DNA of 64,000 bases from Cryptomeria japonica (Eukaryota; Streptophyta; Pinopsida; Cupressales; Cupressaceae), in the NCBI RefSeq assembly GCF_030272615.1, contig NC_081410.1:184933619-184997618 (forward strand), read 5' to 3'. Numbering within the stretch: the first letter of the stretch is position 1; each line of letters begins with the position of its first letter. Of the stretch, positions 10,899-22,383 are shown piece after piece. Position numbers and translations under genes: made by a program. Below the pieces are notes generated by a model. That model saw only the letters and a list, made by a program, of their open reading frames with translations. It was not told the origin of the DNA and did no database searches.

Positions 10899-12395
10899 TG
10901 ATAGTTTTGGTACTTAATGTAAGTACAGATCCAATAGCTAACAAGATGAGAGGGGGGGGGGGTGAATCATACAAACTTAATCTTCCATAAAAACAACAGA
11001 TTCAACCTCGGTAACATATACTTCAGTAATATAACCAAAACTGCTAAACATGCAAACTCATAAGCATATAAACATCATAACACTTATAACACCAGATTTA
11101 ATGTGGAAACCCAAATAGGGAAAAACCACTATGGGATTTTGGACCCACTAAGAAATATACTCTTCTAGAGTATGCTTGGTTAAAAGCAAATCCTGTTAAA
11201 GATTACAAACACATTGCTAGATGTGACCCGGTTAAGGGATTTCCCTCAGATCTGTTAGGATCTTCACCTTGTTAGAAGTGACCTTGTTAAAGGATTTCAA
11301 ACACTCAATTAGAATGTCACCTTGCTAGAGGGTTTTACAAATAAGACTGTTAAGTCCACTCGGTTAAGAGATTTTCTGTCACTTCACAAAATAACAGTAA
11401 TAAAAATCTATCTGCAACTTCACATCTAAAATGCTAAAGCAGATTCTTATTTGCTCAATACAATCTAGGACTTATCTTGTCCATCTGCTGGGTTCTATAC
11501 TCTGTTAATCAAACAGGTCTTCAAGCTTCTGTGCTCAGTAATCACTATGTAGCATCCCTGTGCATACACTTGCCCGCATTCATTGTTTATCAACAGTTCC
11601 TTATTTATAAACAATTGCTAATCACTTAATCTCCTTGATCACATATCCCATGATCAATCATAGCCATCAGATCTTCAAAACTTGACCAGGTTCAATGTAT
11701 CCTTCGATCTGAAAATGTTTTACCCCGCCTTGGAACTTGCATACATTTCTTGGAACTTGTGCTAGGGTAATGCAGTTCAATCTATGTTGTAGATCCTTTT
11801 TGTCGATTTTCCTTTGCCATAGATCCTTAACAAACTTCATGCACGACATACCAATCATTTAATCAGTTCCAGCTCATCAACTTCCTTCATTAAATAACGC
11901 TTATATTCATTCAATGCATTATGTTATTACTTGGTTGCAACTAGGTAAATACTAAACTTCACTCGGTAGACATTCTGCCTTCATTAACCGATAGCGATAA
12001 CCTTAGGGTTTACCGACTAGGTTCTTTGCTCGGTAACATAGTATAGTATTAACCTTACAATCAACAACATATGTAGGATATCAAAACAATCTAAACATCA
12101 TGATCTCATCATTATCTAACTCGGTAATAGTTGCCCATTGAATAACTTATTTCTCCCCTTATTCATCACATTCTCTTTGTGTCTTTTATCGACATCTTTA
12201 TACTCACCAAATCATACTTCTTAAGATATGGCAACATCATACTGAATTAGAAATTCAATTTCTTGACATCAATGACAAAATAATAATATTAAGATAGTAA
12301 ACATCCTTAATTAGTTATATCCATAATCATCAACAACCTTCTCAATATCCTTATAGAAATGCCAACAATCTCCCTTGTCTATTATAATGCCAACA
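10899..12395 (-). repeat. element A 5' LTR
   Basis: Same ends and almost the same length as the partner LTR. In the first 270 bp I count about seven differences, mostly transitions, so the insertion is moderately young by the standards of this window. Confidence 0.92.
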
Positions 12396-12399
12396 GATC

Positions 12400-12769
12400 A
12401 TCTCAGGGTGATATGGGGAGAGAGGAGGGAATTCTGGTGCATCCTAGAACCCCTCCACCACACACATTAATTGATCCCACACCCTCTCCTCAAGCTACAC
12501 CAGGTGATCCGACCCCTGAGCCACCACGTCCTACACCGTTGTTGCCTATTACTTTTACACCTCCTGCTCGAGATTACATAATTTTTTTCTATTCAACTCC
12601 TGACTTTGTCTGATATTTTTCATATTCAAATATCTTCCATATAACTTACATTAAAAGATTATTTTTCTCAATTTGTACAAATTTCTTCAAACATCCATAG
12701 TCAGCGCATGTATTTTTTATACATTGTATATTGTAATCATCTAAACCTTCTAATTTGTCACATAAAATA
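12400..12769. repeat. 370-bp flanking duplication, right copy
   Basis: Counterpart of 4404-4773. It continues without a break into the helix-turn-helix ORF (minus strand), so this is the copy in original context on that side; the left copy is in original context on the other. Confidence 0.88.
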
Positions 12770-13647
12770 GACTTCATAAACTATGTTGTACTTGCAGGGA
12801 TGACTACATTTGGATTAGTGTCTGGCATTGCATTTTTATATGACTGGAGGTGTAGCTTTAATTCAACGTGATTTTGACAACAACAAGTTTCATGTACCTT
12901 ATTGATACACACAAAACATGGTCATAATCCCTCAAACATTCTTTGACATATCTTGACATCTAGAAATTCTTGTTTGAATGCTTCAAACAGTTCGCTCTGT
13001 GTTGTGTTTATAAACTATTTTGGATGTGCAACTAGTGTACCATCTTCATCTCTAATATGTATAATGTCTCTTCTATTGAAAGATGCATGAGAGTAACTGG
13101 TCTAATATTCAATAACAAGTCTTTTTACATCTTCAACAATTCTATCTTTTCGAGGAACCCTACAAATATTGACCCAATTCTTTTCAATATTCTCATCCAA
13201 CCTATTTCTTTTCCTAATATATCTTTGCACAGTTCTTCTAGAGACATCCAATAATTGGGAAAATGCTTGAGTTTTTCTTCTCTGTGATAATTTCTTACTA
13301 AAAATCATAGTCATTAATGCTCTTTGTGCAACACTTAAATTAGTTGTTTGACTTGTGCTCTCGATACATTTTAGAGCTTCTTGAAAATTTTCAACCACTA
13401 TCTGATTTACTGATCCCTTTGATGATTTGTTCTTGTTATCAACATCCAACAACTCCAAAATGAGGGTCATTTCTTTTCTCCTAAATAACTTTGCAAACAA
13501 TTGTGCTTTTCCAATTAGAGATTTATCTTGAAAATATTCATCCCAAATTTTGTTGTTGTGTAGTTTTATTGTGCTTTCTGGTACCATATCCTCAATTGAA
13601 ATCTCATTGAAAAGAGCATTTTCATCCATCTCCATCAAATTGGACAT
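12650..13647 (-). pseudogene. helix-turn-helix / Cys-rich ORF, probable DNA-transposase relic
   Basis: From the ATG at 13647 an open frame of 181 codons ends at a TAG (13102), but the same frame goes on with protein-like sequence for roughly another 150 codons with a few stops. Residues 125-160 (RRKTQAFSQLLDVSRRTVQRYI) look like a helix-turn-helix. Further on come a TLVAHPKQF segment, a TCCC-like cluster (ETCCCQNHVELKLHL) and a C-x4-C-type pair (CIKNTCADYGC) inside the duplicated block. HTH plus late Cys/His clusters resembles uncharacterised transposase-like proteins, but I cannot name a family and see no catalytic DDE/D triad. Confidence 0.5.
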
Positions 13648-14039
13648 ACCAAAGAAAAAAAAAAAAGATTAAATAGGACCAATCTCTTCTCTTTCTTGAA
13701 TCGGGACCACTTCATCATCAATGGGAAGTTGTTCTTGAGAAGGTGTTGTATCCCTTTTTTTAATCTCTTTTATTCAATCTTACTTCTATAATCTAGTCCT
13801 TTTATTGCCCATTGGACAAATTTCTATTGAGAAGAAATCCAAATCTGCAAACCCCTAAATACACATGCCCACATGCACATATATTTCAAGTCAATTGGAC
13901 CCAGCTTTAAATATCCATACATGTTTAACTTATTCTACTTGTCAACTGAATGCATAAAATGAACATGGATGGTCCACTTAACTAATATACCTAGCTGATA
14001 ATGACTCTCTTGTTAATTGATAATGAATGGTTCACTTAA
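13648..14039. other. no gene seen
   Basis: 5' side of the helix-turn-helix ORF. A short A-run (about 13660-13671) and otherwise AT-rich unique sequence grading into the microsatellite. No ORF, RNA gene or element end recognised. Confidence 0.5.
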
Positions 14040-14251
14040 CCAATCTAATGAGTCCATACATTGTATGAGAACCATACATATTACATAGTCGCACATACAT
14101 ACATATTACATCTAGACACATAGACACATAGACACATACATATAGAATGAACATACATACACATATTACATATGCACACACATGCATACACATACACATA
14201 TACATACATACACACATACACATATACATATACACATACATATGTACATAT
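14040..14251. repeat. (CATA/CACATA)n microsatellite
   Basis: Irregular CATA, CACATA and GACACATA units on the plus strand, ending exactly where the small element at 14252 begins. I take it as the left end of the long ancestral tract that continues at 14541, 33572 and 40281. Confidence 0.9.
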
Positions 14252-14540
14252 TGTTACGTGTGGTTTCTGTTGCACCAAAAGATCGCCCTGTTAATACTTG
14301 ATATAACCACTAGACTTATAGAATTCACAGGAGACGGTTAAGCCATGTCACAAACCCGAGTGTTGCACTACACAATAGAAGGAGACCAAGGGCGCACACC
14401 TTGCAACAATCCAACCAGTGCAAGCAAGGGGTTTGAACCTGTGACCAAGCTCTGATACCAATTGTTAGAATGCACTAATAATGTTAGTAAACTGATTCAC
14501 CCCCCTCTTAGTTTACTCTCGGTATCAGTGCATTCCAACA
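14252..14540 (-). mobile_element. small chimeric LTR element (TRIM relative)
   Basis: 289 bp with TG...CA ends inside the microsatellite; flanking pentamers are CATAT and CATAC (4/5). Read on the minus strand, the right part is a 78-bp LTR-like block with near-perfect terminal inverted repeats (TGTTGGAATGCACT / AGTGCATTCTAACA). Next come a perfect tRNA-Met PBS (TTGGTATCAGAGCTTGG), a short spacer and an LTR-like block of about 160 bp whose second half matches the TRIM LTR at 3687-3824. The two end blocks do not match each other, so it looks like a recombinant or a TRIM with a replaced 5' LTR. Confidence 0.6.
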
Positions 14541-14585
14541 CATACGTACACATACGTACACATACACATACACATACACATAGAC

Positions 14586-14628
<43 letters not shown>

Positions 14629-14633
14629 TTCAC

Positions 14634-14664
<31 letters not shown>

Positions 14665-14832
14665 TATACACATATACACATACATGTACATATACATATA
14701 CACATATAGTATACATACACACATACATACACATAAATACACATACACATGCACACATACATATACACATACAGTCACACATACATGCATACATATACAT
14801 ATACATATACACACATACATATACACATATAC
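14541..14832. repeat. (CACATA)n microsatellite
   Basis: Regular CACATA repeats (about 14541-14670) followed by CATATA/CACATA mixtures. It ends in TATAC, the left copy of element C's target-site duplication. Confidence 0.95.
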
Positions 14833-15833
14833 TGTTAGGTCCCAGAGACAATTGAGAGGGGAGGGTGAATCAGTTGTCTAATAAATTTAAACCAAAACAA
14901 CTTAACCAAACTTAATGTCGGTAGACATTTTATCAGTTAATTGCAGTATCGGTAAAGATTAATGCATGAAACAGAAAGACAATAACATCCACAATACATA
15001 ACACTCGTATTTGTATGTGGAAACCCTGTAAGGGAAAAAACCATGGTGGGAAACCTTACCCAAAATCAGATGATACTATTGCAGATAGTATGTGTATACA
15101 ATAGGGGGTCTGCACATGCAGAAAGGCCAAGAACCTAGAGCTCACTACTCAAACACAAATAGGAGTCACACTAACTACAATTGGATGGTTAAATCTAATA
15201 ATGATGTACTGCTCAAAATAACATCTTCATATGCTAGATTCAGTACCGGTTCAGTTCTGATATGTCTTCACCAAACCTTCCTTCTTCCTTCAAATGATGT
15301 CTACGTGTATAGCTCTGCTTATTCTCGCATATGCCTTATTCCATTCACATTCCTCTCTTTCTTAACTTTGATCAAATAAGATCTTACATATATATCGAAG
15401 CCTAGGACCAAAATGTATAGGTTGGCTTTACAAAAGATATTAATAAAATAATTTACAAGTAAACAATAACAGATGCAATATTCGATTCAACATTTCATCT
15501 TAATACATTTACAACATTAATAAATCATCTCCATAGCGTGTCGTGCTTATCTGGAATAGATAATCCTGTCGGTGCTTATCCTGGACCTATTTGCTGGTAA
15601 CATCAAATATGCAAACCAATGAACAAATCTCCAAGCCAAAGTATCCAAACGATGTCTTCGACATAACCAAGTGTTTTCCATGTCATTCCAAGTGTTGGTG
15701 AACAATATATCCTGTTGGTGAACAAGATACTGGTGACTGTGTATAAGTCACTTGCTTGTCGGTTAACATTGCCAGAGTTGATGAGTGTTGACATCAATGA
15801 CAAAACCATATCAACATATCCAAAATACCAACA
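14833..15833 (-). repeat. element C 3' LTR
   Basis: Minus strand TGTTGGTATT...GACCTAACA, preceded by the purine tract AAAGGGGGAGAT. It carries the GGGAAAAAACCATGGTGGG box (plus-strand reading, near 15030) shared with other Copia LTRs here. Confidence 0.92.
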
Positions 15834-16189
15834 ATCTCCCCCTTTGGTATTGATAGCAACACAAGATGGAAAAACCATCAAAGTGCCAAAACAAAAATGC
15901 CAAATACCAAAAACCAACAATCTCCCAAAAGAGATCATATCCATAAATCAAAATTCAGGTACAGAGAGTAATCAATCTCTCCCCAAGGGATAAAGTCTCT
16001 CCCCCTAGGAGTAACATGTGTTTTTCCATATCAATCTCTCCCCCTTTGACATCAAATGCCAAAGAAATACAAAAACTAGGTTCAAATACAAAATACCAAC
16101 TACTCCCCCTAAGAAGTAGCTCTCCTCATCAAAGCCGGAGCAAAATATTTCTCTGTTAGTTCTGTCGGTTGATGAAAAACATCAACTGT
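15834..16189 (-). promoter_or_regulatory. polypurine-tract cluster of element C
   Basis: No ORF. CTCCCC-type boxes (plus strand) stand at about 15836, 15978, 15993, 16025 and 16103, i.e. reiterated AGGGGGAG purine tracts on the element strand between RNase H and the 3' LTR. Element A has the same arrangement. Confidence 0.55.
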
Positions 16190-16774
16190 CTAAGTCTCTA
16201 CTGGTGGGGGTATGACCCCAAGCTGATCTCTGAGATATTCAAAAGTCTCCTTAGGTAAAGGCTTAGTGAAAATATCTACAATCTTCTCTTTATTATTCAC
16301 ATAAACCAGTTTTACTTCTTTTGCTTCAACATTCTCTTTTAGAAAATTTAGTTTGATAGAGACATGTTTAGTTTTAGAATGTAGTACCAGATTCTTAGAT
16401 ATATCAATTGTTGTTGTATTATCACAATAGATAGTTATAGGTTCCTTGCATTTTACCTTTATGTCTTTCAACATTTGCTTAAGCCATAATACCTGTGTAC
16501 AGTTACTTGTTGTTGCAACATATTCTGATTCAGCTGTTGATAAAGATGTGCAACTTTGTTTCTTGCTCAACCAAGAAATTAATCTTCTTCTAAGAAAAAA
16601 TGCTCCGCTAGTGGTTCTTTTTCTGTCATCTACATCTCCTGCCCAATTTGCATCTGTGTATGCAGATAATTCAAAGTTTTCATCTCTAGGATACCATAGG
16701 CCAAGATTTGCAGTGCCTTGTAAGTACCGAAAAATCCTTTTTACTGTTGATTCATGATTTTATTTAGGATTACT
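16190..16774 (-). pseudogene. element C RNase H
   Basis: Copia RNase H with SWLSKKQSCTSLSTAESEYV (its MSKKQ... part is the open stretch from 16570), IYCDNTTTI, KTKHVSIKLNFLKE and KIVDIFTKPLPKETFEYLR. Acidic residues of the active site in AESEYV and YCDN are kept. The frame is the same as RT. It ends at a stop just below 16190. Upstream, 16571-16774 reads through a degraded GNADW/GDVDDRK-type segment with stops. Confidence 0.85.
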
Positions 16775-17995
16775 CTAAAATCTTGAAACAATACATACTG
16801 CATTCATAAGATCAGGTCTTGTTTGTGTCAAATACAATAGACCTCCTATCATAGATTTGTACCTAGTCGGATTAACAGGTGTAGATTCATCCCTTAGTGA
16901 TAATTTGTCATTTGTAGTCATAGGTGTGCTTACCAGTTTAAAGTTTTTCATCCCAAATTTCTTTAGTAACTCCTTCAAGTACTTAGATTGACTCAAGAAT
17001 ATACCTTTACCAGTCTGTGAAATCTGCAATCCTAAATTTTTTTTTATCTCTCCAATCATAGACATTTCAAATTCTTATTGCATTTCAATAGAAAAGTCTT
17101 TACATAATCCATCTTCTCCTCCAAAGATAATATCATCAACAAAAACTTCTATAACCAAGATGTCATCATTAGTCACTTTATAGTATAAGTTGTTGTCAGC
17201 GTTACCTTTAGAAAAAACAATCTTCAAAAGGTATTTATCCAATCTAACATACCAAGCTCTTGGAGCTTGCTTCAACCCATACTAAGCTTTCCTTAACCTA
17301 CAAACCATATCTTTGTTATCTATAAAAAAAAATCCATCAGGTTGCTCAATTTAAACTTCTTCTTCAAGATCTCCATTCAGAAATGCACATTTAATATCCA
17401 TTTGATATACTTTGCAGTTCTTGTGTGCTGCAAAAGCCAAGAATAATCTGACTGCCTCAATTCTAGCTACCGGTGCAAAGGTTTCATTGTAATCAATTCC
17501 TTCTTTCTTTGAATATCCCTTACACACTAGTCTTGCTTTATTTCTGATTACCTTACCATCTTCATTAAGTTTGTTTCTGAATACCCATTTTGTTCCAATT
17601 ACATTTTTGTCTTTAGGCCAGGGAACTAATGTCCATGTGTTATTCTTCTCAATTTGTTCTAATTCTTCTTCCATAGCTTTAATCCAGTGTTTATCTTCAC
17701 ATGCCTCATTAATTGATGCTGGTTCAATTTGAGAAATAAGACATACCTCTTCATTTGTCAGTCTTCCTCTTGTCATAACTCCTTGATATTTGTTCCCAAT
17801 TATTTGATCTTCAGAGTATTTCAATCTTACATACTAGGGTGTCTTTGTTTACTGTTGTTCTTCAGTTACAATAGAATTTTCAGATGATACCGGTGTAACT
17901 GGATCTTCATTCTATACCGGTGTGTTCAATGTAGGTTCATTTGTCAGTATCTTTGTTGCCAGTTTAGAGTCTATATACCTTGAAGTTCCTCTAAA
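16775..17995 (-). pseudogene. element C reverse transcriptase
   Basis: One frame with several stops. Blocks in order: [68 protein letters not shown], then past a stop GLKQAPRAWYVRLDKYL, the catalytic VFVDDIIFGG, NLGLQISQTGKG and a final LLYLTQTRPDLMNAVCIVSRF. Stops occur near 17348, 17280 and 17070 and several in the linker before 17824. Where comparison with element A is possible, the codon looks like a former Gln, Trp or Leu. It is no longer functional. Confidence 0.9.
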
Positions 17996-18196
17996 CTGTT
18001 AATAAATTTTCACATTTGTACTCTCAACAATTTTTTGCAATCTCTTGTTAAAACATCTATATGCCTTGTTCTTAGATGAATAACCAAGAAATATTCTTTC
18101 ATCACTTCTAGGATCAAATTTGCCAATATACTCATCTCTTCTAATATAGCATTTACTTCCAAATATTCTGAAATATTTAAGAGTAGGAGTAATACA
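17996..18196 (-). pseudogene. element C integrase C-terminal part (left of insertion D)
   Basis: PTLKYFRIFGSKCYIRRDE, then ERIFLGYSSKNKAYRC and VESTNVKIY, the typical Copia integrase-to-RT linker. At 18196 the frame is cut by the LTR of element D; the rest of the integrase resumes on the far side at 30350. The five bases ATACA at 18192-18196 are the target-site duplication shared with 30350-30354. Confidence 0.88.
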
Positions 18197-19144
18197 TGTA
18201 TACACCTAAAAATGGTCTAAAGACAATTAATTAAATAAACAATTATTCAATTAATCTCTCCTCCCCAATTTAATTAAATTCACTAAGCAATTTGATTAAA
18301 TACCCCTTTTCATCTACTTATTAATAAATCTAAAGATTTATTAAATAGGTTCATTTCATTTCACCCCTTTAATTAATTAATTCAAATTAATTAATTCCCC
18401 CCATCAAAATCATTTCTTCTAATCCTAATTAATTAAAACAAATCATTCATGAATTGTTGAGATTAATTATCCTTTTCCTATTATTCGAATTTTTAAATTC
18501 AAATTTTCCTAACTTCTACCACTCCTAAACCTAACCATTCCTAAACCTAACCCATTCTAGCTACCATCATGTCCCCTTTCATCCAACATCTTCTAGAACC
18601 TTTGTGACACTTGTCACTAAGTGTTCCCTTTAATCCAACCTCCTCCAATTTAACCATTGATATCTTCAGATCAATCTCAACCGTTGATTCATGCCAACTC
18701 ACCCCTAGCCTTGGAAAATCCTATAAATAGACCTCATTTTGAGCAATATGGATCCCGTCTCATTCATATCTTAAGCATTGTTATTATAGGCATCTAGCTT
18801 CTAGTTTATCAGTTTTAGCAATGTTATCATGCTCATTTTAGCTTAATTGCATCTTCATTCTAGTTCATTTTCTAGATCAACCATGAACTCATATAGCTTA
18901 ATCATGCTATTCTTGCTAGATCATGCATTTTCAGCATTCAAATCCTCCATCTAAGTGTAGTCAAGTCACTGGAATTTGCATAGCAAAATCTGAGAGTATT
19001 TTTCATACTCACATTTACTAGGAGGCAATAAGTCGATTAGCTATGGTTTTGTCTTTCATTGTTTCAATTTACTAACCATTGCTTGTAATGATTTATTGGG
19101 TGCATTGTGTTTGCAGGTACAGGTACACTTCATAGAGCACGACA
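18197..19144 (+). repeat. element D 5' LTR
   Basis: 948 bp. Contains a promoter-like TATAAATA at 18722-18729. The partner LTR is 13 bp longer through a small indel (extra CTCCCTTTGCCAAC-like stretch near 29840). Few other differences are visible, so D is younger than its host C. Confidence 0.92.
18722..18729 (+). promoter_or_regulatory. TATA box of element D LTR
   Basis: CTATAAATAGACC in the middle of the LTR, in a GC-richer stretch; the identical motif stands at 29927-29934 in the 3' LTR. It is the likely U3 promoter. Confidence 0.6.
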
Positions 19145-21474
19145 TTTTGGCGCCCACCATGGGGTAGAAATCATCATTTTCGGCCTCTCAAGCTTCAACA
19201 AACTTCATCTCTACTAAATCAGAATCAGAATGTCATACGAGTTGATTTTCCAACTCATACAAACTTCCTTTTAGCTTCAAATGACACCTAATCCTGACTC
19301 GTACTAGGTGTAATTCTGACTCGTACAAGATTTTATACTGCAAATTCTTTATTTGTACTAAGTCTAAATCTATGTCATACGAGTCTATTTCTTGCAAATT
19401 CTTTACTCGTACTAGGCTGATCCTATGTCATACGAGTAGATTTTCACTATCGTACGAGAGCTAATTTTGTTTTGTACGAATTTCTGCTTGTTAAATCCTG
19501 TGTCGTACGAGCTAGTTTTTGTGTCTGTGCAAAATCTAAATATTTGTCATTCTGTCTGATAAATCATTTCGTACGAGTCTTTGGTTCTGTGTTTTTCCAT
19601 AAAACTACAAATTAGAATTTTCAAGATTGTCTATGCGTTGGTAATTTGCATTTTTGAAGGCCTTCTGGTCATTTTTAGCCCTTGAAAGTGCTAAAAGATC
19701 CTACCAAAGGCATACTCTTTCAAATTCTCATCTAGAACTCTTGGAGACCTTTCCAACGAGTTAAACAATTTGTAATTTTGAGTCTCAAGCAGAAAGTTAT
19801 GCCTATTTGAAGTTAGGCTAAAATTTCATATAGTTTTTCTGAAAATTTCATAGTTCGGATCACTAATGCTAATCTTGTTATGTCTATGAGATGTTTGCAG
19901 CCTAACTCTTTTCTGCATGATGCTTGTCAAAGACAAATTCAAAGCACAATCATGACTACTAATGGATCTATTTTGTAGGTTGCCTAAGGATTCAATAAAA
20001 ACTTTGTGTATTCTTTAAGATTTTTAGGCACACTTCAATTTGGGCTTAAAGAAATGAACTATCATGTCTTATGTGTTTGTGATGATAGGCGAGTATGCTC
20101 TCACCTTTCTTAGGTGATTAGAAAGCTAGACTCATCTTTTTTCTTTCATTAGTGCATCTCTTTAGTAGGCCTGCCCTCCCGAGGAGTTAATAACTCTTAG
20201 CCATTAAGGCCGGTGAGAGGGGAATGACCTAAGTGAGAATGGCTAACGCCAAGTAATCCAACCCACTATAAAATAAATGTGTTTTTGATGAAAATCAAAG
20301 CAACGACAGTGCTCGGGAATAGCTCTCCTCTGTACCTTCGGGTATATCAAACCTTGGTTTTCAAGGCTGGGAGACCTCTTAATTGAGTTTATACCACGAC
20401 GCGCCGAATGGATCCCTTACTAGTACCGGTTAAAATAGAAGCTACCCGATTCACCTCTGAAAGGGTGATAATCTTTGTGCAAGAGAGATAGTAACTCTCC
20501 CAAGACACTTGGCATATCATGCCCCCATTAGCGTCTAGAGTCAGATAATATGGCATTGAGAATCCATTGCATGAGACTCAGCCGTCGTATTCTGATTATC
20601 TATTGGGTGTGTACCTAAGTTAGCAAGCAAAGGTTTTCATTCTCAACCAACTTCCTTAGGGTTTAGCTTGATTGAGAGTCATGTATCATATTATGTGTTT
20701 GCTGTGTATTCATCCCTAAATTGAAAAATCAGACACTTAAAACTAGAAAACCAAAGTAAAACATCAAAATTCAGTGATCAAAACTCAAACAAACAAACAC
20801 TTTTTACAGATGTTAAAATACCTGTCGTACAAGTCAAGATATTTTGTCGTACTGCTTGATCTTCTGTCGTACGGGTCAAAGTTATATGTCGTATGAAACA
20901 CTACTTTACACATGAAGTCACTAGTCTGTCATTTTGTTTTGTATCTCTTGTCGTTCTATGCTGCATAATTTGTCGTAGGAAACTCTGCATCTGTCAGTCT
21001 AGAGTTGTGTCTTACATGCCTGTTTCAAATTTATCATGTATGCCTGATCAATTTGCAGTAAACATAAACACCTGTTATTTGTCAATCCGTGCTTAGATTG
21101 TTTGATTGGTTTGCTTGGTCAAGTTATCATCCGTCAAAATCAAACTTTAGAAAATATACACCTCAATATTTTCAAAGTGCTCACCCCCAACAAGTTCAAA
21201 ATCTAAACATCTCAAAGTGCATTATCACCCTCTTTGGTAAACTGATCATTCAAACATAGTTTCTCATCAGGATCAATCATCCTTTATCATGAAACTGAAA
21301 CATTTGGTCAGGATAACCTTGTCCCACATCGTAGGATATATCATTCCTACTGGACTTGGTTCTTATCAATCATCATCATTGCACTCCTAAACCGAAGATC
21401 AAAAAACTTGCAAACTTTTAAACACTTGAATTCTCTTTTAGTGTCATATCACTCTATTGCCTTGAAATTGACTA
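19145..21474 (+). other. element D untranslated leader with reiterated CGTAC motifs
   Basis: 2.3 kb without a meaningful ORF between the PBS and the gag remnant. At 19230-19590 and 20820-20980 the word TCGTACGAG or a one- or two-base variant (CATACGAG, CTCGTACTAGG, TGTCGTACAAG) recurs about 17 times by hand count. The middle (20160-20650) is more GC-rich, with short hairpin-like pairs such as CCGGTGAGAGG and ACCTTCGGGTAT. I assign no function; a packaging or leader role is only a guess. Confidence 0.6.
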
Positions 21475-22383
21475 TTGATCACTTACCCAAAACAACTTTT
21501 AGACAATCAAACCCCTGAAATGGAAACAAAAACATTTGAAATAGCTGAAAATCATATCAACATGGCATACCAAAGCAAAACACAAGAAGAAAATATGACA
21601 AACCAACATACTAGAGAAATCAAACAAGTCCAAAATCAAAATCAAACTATGTTAAAACCTCACAAGGATTTAAATACATCTCAAAAGAAAGGTGGCTCTT
21701 TTATGCACCCCTTAAAAAGATCCCTAAAGGATTTGGCTAAAGAAGATCAAAATTGTATGTCTAACAATGATTCATCCATTCAGAAGCAAATTGACTCTCC
21801 AAAGGCATCTATTCCTACACCTCTTGAAAGCTTGCAAGAACCTTCCATAGCATCCTTGCCAAACAATACATCCAAAGCTAAAATTCCCCAAGAGATATCC
21901 ATAATTGTCATCAAACCTATTTCAGAGGATCCTATTCAAAGCTCATCTCCTTCATATCCAAGAATTAATTCATTGCAACATCCCCATAGCGCCTCCTTGT
22001 AAATTGAAGTCCTCATTCATAGAAAGCTTGTTAAACGTGTCCTAATAGATGGGGAAGCTGGCTTGAACATTTTCTCTATGAATCTTATCCACGCTCTAGG
22101 ATATTCAGAAGATGCAGCTGATTCCCAGAAAAGGATAAAAATCAAAACATCTGGTGAAGAAGAACATTACTCTAAAGGAATTGTGATATTACCTATCAGA
22201 GTGGGACCCTTGCAAAAAGATACAACATGCCAAGTTCTAGACATCAAATTACCATACAATATACTCTTGGGAGGACCATGGATACATGATATGCAAGTTG
22301 TCCCATCAACATACCATCAATGTGTCAAATTTCCCTATGAGGGACAAGAAATCACAATATCAACAGACTCAAATCCATTGTAG
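21475..22383 (+). pseudogene. element D gag remnant and protease
   Basis: The first 175 codons are a Gln/Asn/Ser-rich, disordered-looking chain with no recognisable gag domain; a stop at 22000 ends it. The frame after the stop carries RVLIDGEAGLNIFSMNLI, a Tat-type aspartic protease active site in which the usual D-S/T-G triad appears as D-G-E. ALGYSEDAADSQK, GIVILPIRVGPLQKDTTC and YNILLGGPWIHDMQVVPSTY follow, with KFPYEGQEITI, the conserved C-terminal part of this protease family. The structural gag core is missing, in keeping with a non-autonomous element. Confidence 0.8.

Larger units (their letters stand above)
4774..12395 (-). mobile_element. Copia element A, near-complete
   Basis: 7.6 kb, bounded by LTRs of 1496 bp (4774-6269) and 1497 bp (10899-12395). 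Minus-strand order is 5' LTR, tRNA-Met PBS, gag, protease, integrase, RT, RNase H, purine tracts, 3' LTR: the Ty1/Copia order. The polyprotein stays in a single frame from 10729 to 6653 with five in-frame stops (near 10337, 9317, 8861, 8585, 7127) and no frameshift, so the copy is inactive but not old. The flanking pentamers AAATA and GATCA do not match; instead a 370-bp segment is duplicated on both sides. Confidence 0.93.

Noticed and set aside
20160-20650. Possible rRNA or tRNA fragment in the leader of D
   Set aside because: More GC-rich with hairpin-like words, but I find no tRNA cloverleaf signature or rRNA core motif I can trust.
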